Source: Trichosphaerium sp. ATCC 40318 (Eukaryota; Discosea; Flabellinia; Trichosidae). Taken from it: a DNA stretch of 64,000 nt. Within the stretch, counting starts at the first letter, position 1, and the number at the start of each line of letters is the position of its first letter. Below the pieces are notes generated by a model. That model was not told the DNA's origin and did not search any database. It saw nothing but the letters and a program-made list of their open reading frames with translations. The position numbers and the translations under genes are program-made. The stretch lies in the NCBI GenBank assembly GCA_038496445.1, contig JALMLS010000354.1, positions 1 through 64,000 on the forward strand, given 5' to 3'. Shown in pieces: positions 44,849 through 55,600 of the stretch.

Positions 44849-47485
44849 ATGACACAACGTAATGATACACAATGGAGTACGAGGTGGTTTGACACGCGTT
44901 TGTAGTAAAAAGCGTTACTGTCGTTTAACGTTGAAAAAGGTACCTTTACGCATGTTTATACGCCAGAAGGAACAGTTACAGTAACAATAAATCATAGAAA
45001 GCAGCAAAACGTTCTTCCACGCGTTCGATTACCACTAGAAAACAGTTTCAACGCCATTGTAAACATTTTAACAAAGTTACACAACAACTTGGCATTACTG
45101 ACCTAGATGAATGGTACAACATTCGAGCATCAGATATAAAGCATATTTTATCTAACGCAGTACTTCAGAGGTACCATAAACAACCTTGAGCGTAAATACA
45201 ATTAATTTCTGTCCTCCCTTATCACTTCATTGTAGCTATGGTAACTCAATTGCTGAGGCTGTAACAACGATATATCCTTGCCATCATTGGCAATTTTGGC
45301 GTTTTGAGCACGTGATTTTCATAGGTGCTTGTAAATAACATTTTCTTTTTTTAGGACTTGTCCTCGAGATAAATGGCAAAGAATTGATTGTCAGCGTCAT
45401 TTTCTTGATGTTATGAGTATCAAACTAGGCTTCAAGAATCTTCAGGATTGGTACAATGCCAGCGGTGAATTAATCAAAATGCATGGAGGTTATACGATGC
45501 TGGATAAGTGTTATAATGGATCATTGTACGAAGCTCTGGTAACCATCTATCCCGAATACAAATGGAAACCTTGGAAATTCAGGCATGCACGCTTCAAGGC
45601 AATTAAACCTTTTGACAATCAACTTATTTTTCATAGATTTGTTGCAAAGTTATTTTGGGAGAATGTAGCAGTACAAAGGGAGTTCATGACAGATATAGAA
45701 CAGAACTTGATGATTAAGGTGTTGGATGACTTCTACAACTTGAACTCTGCGAATATAATAGAACACGGTGGCATTGGGCTACTGCAACAGTACGCTCTAT
45801 ACGATCTTTATGATAGTAATAACATATACATTTTGTTATAGGTATGAAGGGTCTTTAATGAAGATACTACAGGCTTTGTATCCTTTGAGCAAATGGCACA
45901 AGCGGCTATTCAAGTACATTGATTTTTCTTCAGTCGTTATTACATGTTGATGACACTCACAGGAAGAAGTCAGAAAAGCGCATCGTAGACGCTCACAGGC
46001 GTATATTCGAACAAGCAGGTGTTAAACTACGCATACATGAGCTAGATGAGTGGTATAGCATTAATTCTGCAGATATTGCTGACATAGGATTGGATACCTT
46101 CCTGCACTCTAAGTAAACACAATCTTACATTTCAGGTGTCTTAACAACATACATAGATATTCAGCCTCGTTGGCAAGAGGTCTCAGTGCTGCTTTTCCTT
46201 TTCATCCATGGAATTGGAGCTTGTTGGAGTATGTAACCAAGAATAAACTGAGTGTCCTGAGCTTTGTTTTAGAAGTAGAGCACCCCAAGGATACTGGAAC
46301 GATGATGCTCACTTGATAAGTTTTCTGCGTAGGATAGCACCCTCATTGAATGTTATCGAGGCAACGGACTGGTAAGCGATAATGAAGTATGTTTTGACAG
46401 CGCTTACAAAAGATAGGTATAGAGTGTCGAGAAATCAGCTCGTTGCTACAGGAGGTAAGATGCTTTTAATTTTAAAGCTTTTGCAACTCATTAAAAATGT
46501 TGTCTAGCCGCTTCTCAGATGAGCAAATATCCTAAAATCCTAGCAGTAATGCACCCTGAGGTTGATTGGGATTGGGAACGTTTTAGCATAAAAGACAAAC
46601 GTACAGTACAAAGGTACTATTCACAGTTTTTGTGCTTCCAGAATGGACTATAAAGTTATAATTTTTTGTATCTTTTGATCTGACGTGTATTCCTTCTCAG
46701 AGAGCTTGCATTTGCCGTCAAATCTTTATTACCTCATCAAGTTATTATTGAGGAAGAACACCTGCATTATGGAGACTTCGGTTTCTATTTGGATATTTAC
46801 ATTCCTGACTTGAAACTGGCTTTGGAGTATCAAGGTTTTTAGCTTTTTTTTAACCTCAGCTAACATTGTATCCTAAGGAGAGCAACACTACCATGACAGT
46901 GGGTATTTTGGAAGCGTTTATATGTATCAAACACGTGATGTTGAGAAGAAACGAGTTTGTGAAGCATTTGGTATGAACTTGGCTTTTTTACTTTCAAGAA
47001 AAAACTTCTGTGTTCACCAGTTAATGTTTTCTAGACGTCACAGTTGTACCCATACCATATTGGTGGAAAGGCACAGTCGGTGAAATAGCTGCAACAATTC
47101 GTCAATACAGGCACGTGATTACTTCGAGGTTATATAGCCTAACAAATAACAAAACCAGACCTGAAATCCAGTTCAGTATTGAAGCTACTACACCATTGAT
47201 CAAAATACCTTACAACAAGTCGTTTGCACTTGAACGTACGTTCTTAGTTGTTCGCCATGGTAATGACTTATCAAATAAATTCAAGAGACAAATGTCAAGC
47301 CCATGATGAGTCCTCTTCTTGAGCATGATGTAAAGGTAAACAGATGCCACTAAACATTACTTGCATATTTTATACAGAGAAACAAACGATTGAAGTGTAC
47401 TACTACTGTAAACATATATTGTACTTTTGTCTTCAACAAACTTCTTTTGGCCAATCTCTTTTCCAGTCACAAACAGGAAAACTAG
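44849..47485 (+). CDS. DWY-repeat protein 2 with C-terminal PD-(D/E)XK nuclease
   Basis: Five DWY-type modules, with cores at about 45107 (LDEWYNIRASDIKH), 45445 (QDWYNASGELIKMHGGYTML), 45723 (DDFYNLNSANIIEHGGIGLL), 46046 (DEWYSINSADIADIGLDTFL) and 46366-46440 (ATDWYRVSRNQLVATGG). Partner exons carry IYPEYKWKPWKFRHA, HPEVDWDWERF and similar. The nuclease (about 46700-47112) reads QRELAFAVKSLLPHQVIIEE, HLHYGDFGFYLDIYIPDLKL, ALEYQGEQHYHDSGYFG, TRDVEKKRVCEAF and VTVVPIPYWWKGTVGEIAAT, with D and ExQ of a PD-(D/E)XK fold in DIYIP and LEYQGEQH. A GCACGTG...CAG segment after IRQYR may be a 48-base GC-AG intron or in-frame coding. After the nuclease the frame continues ATTPLIKIPYNKSF and VKPMMSPLLEHDVK, then a short divergent tail. 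The first exon is uncertain. Confidence 0.72.
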
Positions 47486-48157
47486 TGTTAACACTAAAAG
47501 TTTCTGCGCCTACAAATACTTCCATATCGAAGTCAATAGGAGTCATAAAACGCGTGGCATTATAGTTGTGTTCCATAGTTCAAGGTAAAGCGCGATGATA
47601 AAAAGATCACCAATATAAATCTCAAGTTGCACAATGTTGTCTCCGTTGCATCTTCCAAATGATATTCAATCATATCTATGCACTTTCAACAAGGAAACAT
47701 TTACAAAGTCAAAGGCATCTGCACCAAAATATCGAGCCATTGACATTGGGTATCTAATGAAATACTTGTAAACACCTGCGATTGCGTATCAGTATCGTTA
47801 TTAACTGCCATAAAATAATAGACACTCGAAACGGTAGCCACGTTTAAGAATAACAGTGTTTGTTTTATGCATCTTTTTTGATGGACTTCAACAAGTGCTT
47901 TGTCAAAAAACAGTCTGAATCGCTTTTTGCAAGTAAGGCACTGTAGCGCATTGCGTGTATGTCTTGAAGTGTTTACAAATGACGTGTTGATACACAATAT
48001 ACAGTTTCTTGTTTTTTGGAAAAGGACTTAGCCAAGCTGCGGTTAATAAAAAGCTTCAAGATATGAGATATACTTCATTGCTAGCGAAAATACAGTAAGT
48101 GGCTTAACGAAATCTACTTTTTAGACATACAACGTATCTTACACCAGAACCAGCTAA
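47486..48157. other. unresolved stretch with a weak minus-strand ORF
   Basis: An ORF at 47701-47997 on the minus strand (98 codons) contains LQCLTCKKRF and VEVHQKRCIKQTL, a possible C2HC-like pattern, but lacks other support and may be chance. Nothing else was found. Confidence 0.3.
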
Positions 48158-48643
48158 ATGGCAAACGTCGTAGCACAATTAACAAAGTTTATTGGTGCCA
48201 AGTATGCCAACAAGCACGATGAAATAAAACGTTACACCGGTTCATTTGATACTCTGGCTGGTTATACGCTATCAGCTATAGGAACCGTTCAACTATTCGA
48301 CGCTAGCAATGATTCAAGCGAAGAACCGCAACTTGTTGTTGAAGCTAAAGTACCAGTACTGAGAAGAGAATCGTCTTCAAGTTCAGCAAGTAAACCAACG
48401 CGCAAAAGAAAAACAGTTCATAAAGTAAAAGTAGCATCTTCTGCGCAACGACTCTATGATAACCAGGAACGTATTATGGACGACTTATTCTGTCAGGTCT
48501 TCGAAGAGTGGGCTAAGGATCAATCTGACCAACCGTACGCTAGCACACTAAGGATGAAACGTCCAGCATATAAGATTCTATCCTCTCTTTCAAAGAATAA
48601 TCGCACCTCCAGACATAGACATCTCAATAAGCGCTTTAAGTAA
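48158..48643 (+). CDS. hypothetical protein, Ser/Lys-rich
   Basis: An uninterrupted 161-codon ORF beginning MANVVAQLTKFIGAKYANKH. The central region is Ser-rich and basic (SSSSSASKPTRKRKTVHKVK), the C-terminus basic. The helical part DNQERIMDDLFCQVFEEWAK suggests a folded C-terminal helix pair. It contains no known motif. It lies between the DWY gene 2 and a minus-strand coiled-coil gene. Coding character is supported by length and composition only. Confidence 0.6.
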   Translation: MANVVAQLTKFIGAKYANKHDEIKRYTGSFDTLAGYTLSAIGTVQLFDASNDSSEEPQLVVEAKVPVLRRESSSSSASKPTRKRKTVHKVKVASSAQRLYDNQERIMDDLFCQVFEEWAKDQSDQPYASTLRMKRPAYKILSSLSKNNRTSRHRHLNKRFK

Positions 48644-48819
48644 GTGCGCTTACTCAGGTCCATGGCTTACTTGGTAAAAACGACTGACTTGTACTCGGGT
48701 GGTGTTGAGCCAAGTTTCTGTTGCATTTCGTGAAATAAAATGAAAACGACTAATTATGTACATGTGATTTTTATTATTATTATTTGACATTTTGAGGAAA
48801 ACCCTTTGAACCCGACATT

Positions 48820-49746
48820 CTATTTAAACTTTAATCTTTTCTTTTGTGGTTTATCATCTTCCTCCTTCTCTGCTTCCTCTGCTTTTTTTGCCTCATACTT
48901 TTTCCTCTTTTTGGCTCTTGTAGAAATCCTCTTTTTACGTTCTCTTTCCTTCTTTTTTCTTGCCATCAGGAGTTGCTTCTTCTTATCTCTTCCTTCTGCA
49001 AATTCTTGAAGTAAATGATTTAAAATAGACTTATCACGGTCCTTGCGCTCCCTTCTACGCTCCTCTACAGTAAAAAGTGAGTAATACACCAATAACTTAA
49101 ATTAGACGCGAAAGCGCCGTACCTTCTTCTATTTTTCTGTTTTGTTCTTCCTCCCACCGCCTACGCTCGTTTTCTCTTAATATATCATCGTGAAAGAAGT
49201 GATCAGAATCGGATGATCGTGAATCGTCCGATCTGTAGCCTCTTTCGTCTCTGTCCCACTTTTTCTGTTCGAAATCGACCATAGAGTTAGGATCATATAC
49301 ACCTCCTCTAATTTCAGTTAGTTTAACGGTTTTTGAGAGCAATGTAACGTACTTTACAAATTGACGATATTTTTCTGATTTTTCGCGAAGTTTTTTTTCT
49401 GAGTTATCAATGCTTTTTTCTGTGCGTTTGAGCTTTAGTTTATCCTGTTTATCTCTTTCGAAGACACCTACAGTACTTTTAATTAAAATGCCAACAAATT
49501 AGTAACGCTTTCGGTTAAAAGTGCGTATTTTGATTTCACGGCGCGTTACCTCTATTACTCTTCGCAAAAGGATCCCGTACGGCTTGTTTGACCGGTTTCT
49601 CACCAGCTTGAGCAGCAGCGAGTACAGCCTTCAAGGCTATCACCTACACAGTGTTAGGTTTGTTTGCTACAAATATTTGTAAATTTACGTACAGATGTTG
49701 TATTCACGCCAGTAATAACCTTGGCCTTTTTCCATGTGGAAGACAT
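48820..49746 (-). CDS. charged coiled-coil protein
   Basis: At least five exons. The start MSSTWKKAKVITGVNTTS (ATG at 49746) leads to IALKAVLAAAQAGEKPVKQA and DPFAKSNR, then VFERDKQDKLKLKRTEKSID, RGGVYDPNSMVDFEQKKWDR and SDHFFHDDILRENERRRWEE. The last exon is a long Lys/Arg/Glu helix (KKKQLLMARKKKERERKKRI, ending QKKRLKFK). This composition recalls splicing or nucleolar accessory factors, but no family motif was recognised. Introns begin GTACGT, GTACGG or GTAACG. Confidence 0.65.
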
Positions 49747-49874
49747 GGCGATTGATGCCTTAGCTGGTAGAATTTGATGGTGCCTTATCAAACGTTGCTT
49801 TAGTTAGACTCAATCAACCAATAACCTCGCAACCAGCATAGCGTTCGCATATTTTGCGAGCGGTTGCAGTACAA

Positions 49875-52200
49875 ATGGATTTTTTAAACTCCAACGCTGA
49901 CATAAACGAAGAGGACGATAAAGTAGCAGAAGAAGTCGTTCCTTCTTTATTTGATCTCCCACAAGATGATAGTAGCGGTTATATTAACGACGACTTTCAA
50001 TCATCATTCAGCTCTAAAACAGACGTAAGTAATGTGCATTAGCTGCTTTAAAATAAAGCAACGGTCTAGACCGGTACTAACGATCAAAATGAGCCTCAAC
50101 GATAGAAATAGATTAAAATGCTAACATTATATAGGGAAAACGCCGTGGCGGCGAACTAGAAAGGGAGAAGCCAGCTAAAGTACTTTTTTATTCAATTTGG
50201 TACAAAACGTTTCTAACCCGTTCAACGTAGCGTCAACGGATAGAAACCGCAGTAAATGAAGAAGCTATGAGTCTATCCGAGGATTTACCAGCTATCCAAG
50301 AAGATGTCGTTTTGAATGAAGACGCAACTCAATCTTATGAACACGACTCTCCTCCACTACCATTAACGTATGTAACCAAAAAAGCTTTGAAAATTCCATG
50401 AAAAATTTAAAGGTTGCTCGAAACAACAAAAATGGTTTTTGTGATTGTCGTTGCAAACCTCCAACATAAATTGTCTTTACAGCCCTGGTAACGATCAAGA
50501 TCCAATTTATGTGGACTCACTACAAGAAGAAAGGTTAGGTATAGCCATACTAAACTCTTTAGCGTAAGTCATTACAGATATTTTGCTTTTTGATTGAATT
50601 TTGGTTTTTTTGGAAAACAAACAAAAAAAACTGTTGTCTTATCTTTTTAATTTAAGCGATGTATCGAGTAGTCAAACCCCAGTGTATGTTGCTGACACGC
50701 AACCGTTTGTCATTGATGAACAGCCATGGCTCAGTACGTATTTATTTACTCGAGTTTGACGCTGACAGTTCAACAGAAGATAGGGTGTATGACAATCCCG
50801 AAGATATGGCAGTTGCTGGCGTTGGTGCGTTTGAATTATATATTATATATATGTCTTCCCTTGCTTATACACTGTAGTGAGCGATTTTACATTTACAGCA
50901 CTCAACAATAGTATTGTGACGTCTGTACTGTCTTTCTTACCTATCGATGATTTTCTTTCTTGGCGTTTAGTATCAAAGCAATACTTGAATGTCATCGAAA
51001 CCACACCTACATGGGTCCTTGCTAGTAAGAAATTAACCACAGAAAAAACACACCAAACACACAGTCAACCATTCCAAGCAATGACTGTACTCAATGAACG
51101 TGTACGTCGGCAGAACTTCCAATTTTCAACTTGTTTTTTTTTTTGGTTTATTTTGTACAGTCTCTACCGGTCGTTAATTCCTTGAACAGATATTTATATC
51201 CAGGAAAGAAAGTCATTGTATAGAATCTTTATCTTGGGATGCTGATAACCACTTCAGTTTGGGCCATATTGCCGGGAAACCTCAAAAAGAAGGAGAGACA
51301 AAGCTTGTTGTAGGTAGATTTGAAGATGCAATGTTTGGGCGTATTACATCTATAGAATCTAGAGATGATTGTCTCTATGCCTGCGATATTGATAACTGCG
51401 TTATTTTATGTATAAATGTTGATTTACAGACTGTGGAAGTATTTGCAGGGTATCCAAAAGGATTATGGCACATGGGATGTGCTATTGATGGTCACATTAA
51501 GGCAGCTACTTTTAAGGCACCTTATAGCATCTCCTTTACAGATAATGCCGATCTTGTTGTTACAGACTGGACCAGACACTACCTCACAGAAAGTGAGCGC
51601 GAACTCTCACAGAAAGCTGATGATCGTACAATTCTGAACACATGTGCTTTGAGGAGAATATCATCAAAAACAATGTCAATACGGACTATGCATAAAGGAG
51701 TAGCAACGCCTCCTTCAAATTATAGTGGGCACTTAAAACGAGATGATGTGTCTCTATGTCATTTATATAACACGAATTTAAAAACTATATGTGTTGGCGA
51801 TGATATATATGTTTCTGATGGTGTGATGGTTCAAAGAGTGTCAAAGTATGGCTATGTGACATTGTTGATTGAGGATATGCCAAAAGGAACACTAACATTC
51901 GCTAAAGACGATAAAAATACTCTTTTCGTTGCTCATCCTTCTACAGGCCTTTGTATGATATTAGAAGGTACTCAGAGGTTATTGCGTGTTAAGACTACAA
52001 AAAAGTTATCGCACATCTTTGGGATGGTTTGTAAGAAACGTGAGCTCATTGTATGTTGTCGTGGTGACATTGAAGAAGGTTCCATCCTTCTTTATAAGAT
52101 ACTACTAGATAAGGGTGTTTCTATGCCTAAAAATACTGAGTCTCTACCTGCTTCTGATGACGCAAAGTCATCCAACTGCCTCCGTATTAAATGTGTTTAA
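49875..52200 (+). CDS. F-box protein with C-terminal beta-propeller-like domain
   Basis: N-terminal exons are acidic: MDFLNSNADINEEDDKVAEE, GKRRGGELEREKPAK, SLSEDLPAIQEDVVLNEDAT and NDQDPIYVDSLQEE, SSSQTPVYVADTQPFVIDEQ. An F-box lies at about 50880-51020 (LNNSIVTSVLSFLPIDDFLS then RLVSKQYLNVIE). The large last exon (about 51200-52200) holds repeated beta-strand-like segments with internal similarity, such as LYACDIDNCVILCINVDLQT, KAPYSISFTDNADLVVTDWT, ICVGDDIYVSDGVMVQRVS and NTLFVAHPSTGLCMILEGT, in the style of NHL/SMP-type propellers. Predicted role: SCF substrate adaptor. The acidic N-terminus is unusual. Internal splice joins near 51090-51200 are unresolved. Confidence 0.7.
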
Positions 52201-52611
52201 ATTGTTTATGTTAATTCGAAAAAGTTATTAAGCCGTTCCCTGGGATTCTACATTCAAATAAAAACAGCTTAATATTGTACATAGTTCACGTGTCATGATT
52301 ATTTTGACTTTCACACAAGAGTTGCTAACTAAGCAGGCTGTCAAAACAAAATCCAAAAATAAATGCAATTTTTATTATTCACTTTGTTCTCATGAGAATT
52401 TCTGCTGAAGCAGTTTTAAATTCGTTTCCAGCGTTAGAAAGGTACTTCAGGCGCCGTCGAATAATTAAAGGTATTGACGTACGTCGCGGTCAAAGGGAAG
52501 TCAAATAGCACTTAATCGCGCAAACATCAAAGTGGGGAGATATTTGGCGTGAGCTCCGATAGGCGTATTGTTGCGTTTTATAATTGTTGCAATTGCTAAC
52601 AATGTCAAAAA
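52201..52611. other. intergenic upstream of the phospholipase gene
   Basis: A CACGTG lies at about 52288. No gene seen. Confidence 0.45.
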
Positions 52612-55600
52612 AGTATCCATCGCCTGAGGCAGTATGGGACAAACATACTACAAAGCTACTCGTACAAGGTACGATAAAAGCGGGTGTATTTGTAGCGTAT
52701 TTGTAACGAATTTAGTTGTTGAAGCCTCAGACCTAGCTGTTGATGGTACAACCAACTACGGTTGCGTTAAACGCGAAACTAATAAAAATAGCTAAAAGTG
52801 AGGTGGTTTGCAAAGTTACAATAGGAAAGAAGACGCTAGGTAAAACGAAGGTTGTTAAGAAGCAGGCTGCTAACCCTAGAGTACGAAATAATCAAATTTA
52901 CACGTACATTCACTAAAAATTTTTTTTCAAAAGTGGCACGAAACCTTTTTTGTACCGTACGTAGTAATGTTTGTTTGCATCTAAAAAGTACTTAAAAAAC
53001 CCAGAGACCCTGCTTCCACATCGTATGTGTCAGTAGAATTACATGACATCAAGGTACGCCCAAATTTGTAAGAAAATTTGATACCAGATTTTACCCGACT
53101 CTCCCCGATTCGCTGACTGTCTTTTAAAAGGGATTTGGACGTTCTTATATCGGCGGAGCAGTGATAACACAAATACACGCAATTTCAGCACGTGACGAGG
53201 TCATTGAAGAGTGGTAGGGCCCATGACACCGCAGTGCCAACCGTTTTTTTTTTTGGTTATTTTGTTGACACAGAGTGCCTTAGGTATCCTCTAGTAGCAC
53301 GTAAAGGAAAGAAAGATAAAGTATCAGGAAAGATAAGAGTCAGCATGTACTTTTCGTCTTCTCCTGAATCAAGATCTTTACTTGAGTCCGAAGAGGAGGA
53401 CATGTTTCTTTACAAGAATTATGTGCAACATTTTAAGGTACAATTTGGAGTTGGTATATTTGTTTTATTTGTGCTAACACAAAAATCGTAGACTGGCGAT
53501 TTGATAATATATTCAGGCACAGGCATAATATCAGGTGTAACAAAACTATCATCAAATTCTCCTTTCTCCAAAGTGGGCATGATTTTGAGATTGCCTAACA
53601 AGTACACTTTTTTTTTATTATAACGACAGACAAGGCTTACTTCTTTTTTTTTTTTCAAGGTGGACAAGACATCCTGAACTATATGTTGTAGAATCTACTA
53701 GAAATGTTGATAAAATGGTGGATGCTTTTACAGAAACACCTGATTTTGGTGTCAATGTCTTCCGCCTCTTTGAACGATTGCATCAGTTTCATGGCCCTTC
53801 CGTACGCTTGACACTAAAAATAGCTAACTTAGCCTTAACTTCGTAGGTATGGTGGTCACCTCTGTTGGATCCAGTCCCAAACGATAAAATAGATAGTACG
53901 CTAAACTGGCTATATCACGTGTCAACGAACAACAAGAACTACGACCAAAAAGACATTAGAAAAATTTGTGCAACAATCCCAGTAAGGAAAACAAATGTCT
54001 TTTCGTATGAATTTTCTTACACCTAGGGTTTTAGGTCCACTCTAGACTCAAAGCACATGGTCCTGCTTTAAGATGGATGACTAATACATTCGGCTACAAA
54101 CCCAAGGACCCTCACGAATTCGCAGAGCTTATGTCTTGCGACTTGGTAACAAAATTGCTTAAGTACGTCAAGTTTCAGTAGAAGAAATTCACTCAATGGT
54201 TAATTACCACCTAGGCGCATGAACAAACTTACCACTATTCCCAAGAATCCTACACCTGTCGATGTCATAAACTATGAGTGCTACGGAAAGCCGTTTATTA
54301 TACGTGTAAGGGCAAAATACTTCCATCCGGATATGCTTCCTGAGCATTTACGTAAAACTATACCTCAACCACGAGCAAGCAAGGTAAATTAACCACGTGT
54401 TGTCATTGTCGTTTCTAATGATACAAATAAGGCACAAAATAATCCTCTGATGGCAACAGGATTCTTTGCTGTTGGTCTACGTGATAACGAGCCACGTGCA
54501 AATTGGCAAGAAATATTCAAACCTCCTACACCTGATGATTCCGAGGATTCAACCTACGAACGAGGAGACGACTCAATATCGTCTGTAAGCAGAACAGATA
54601 GCAGCGAGAGAAATCTTCCAGCTGTACCAGAAGAACAACCAGAAAGTGTAGAGTCTGTACCTCAGAGTACAGCTAGCAAGGAAACTGATGAGTCAAACAC
54701 GTTGATTGATGTCTCTGACGATGACGACCCGAAACCTCTTCCGCCACCACCAGTAGTTACTGGCACAGTGACAGCAGATGCAATTACTACAGTGGACAAG
54801 ATGAAATATGTCAAAGGAGTAGCAAAGAGTACGTGAACGTTTGTTGACTTCAAATTGTTTTGATGCTGTAAAAAAAACATCCTCACATCCTATCTGCAGC
54901 GATGAATGTCATGACGGAACAGGCAATATTAAAATCCATGAAGCACGGTGCAACTATGCAGCGATACTATACAGATAAGAAGTGCAGAGAGCGCAAACTA
55001 AAATTGTCAGAAGATGAGACTGAGCTCATGTGCGGAAATACAAGTGTATCTGTTATAGACATGGATGAGATTCGTATTGGACAACATACGGATGCTTTTA
55101 AGAAGAGCAAAGGAGCAGATATACACGAAGCACTCAGCTTCTCTATCATGTATGGTAAGAGAGGAAAGAACCAATACGGATACAACAATAATTCTCTTGA
55201 TCTTGTTGCCAATACTGAACAAGGTACACGTGATTACTGATGACATATACCAACACTTATTATTCTCGTAGAGATGAAGCTATGGTCGAAGGGTGTAAAG
55301 TTCTTGCTACTTAGACAACGTGACCCAGAACATACGTTAGTAAGAAAGATATGGAAGAGGATTGGCAAAGAGAGTCTTAGAGTTGATCAAGCTGCAAGTG
55401 CTCTCTTGATGCTTAATTTCAAGATAAGCAAGAAAGATCTTCAATTACACTTTACTGTACGTCGGCATATGAAATGCGATAATATTTTAATTTGTTGATG
55501 TTTGTTTGATAGAGCTTTGGTGTACCTGATAAGGGTCAAATGTCCTTTGATACTTTTATTTTATTACTTCAAAAGCTTAGACATCGTCGTGAGATTGCTG

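Noticed and set aside
47115..47565. Continuation of DWY gene 2 into a DNA ligase-like domain
   Set aside because: Only a short VKPMMSPLL-like stretch is seen. The ligase motif that would be expected next is absent.
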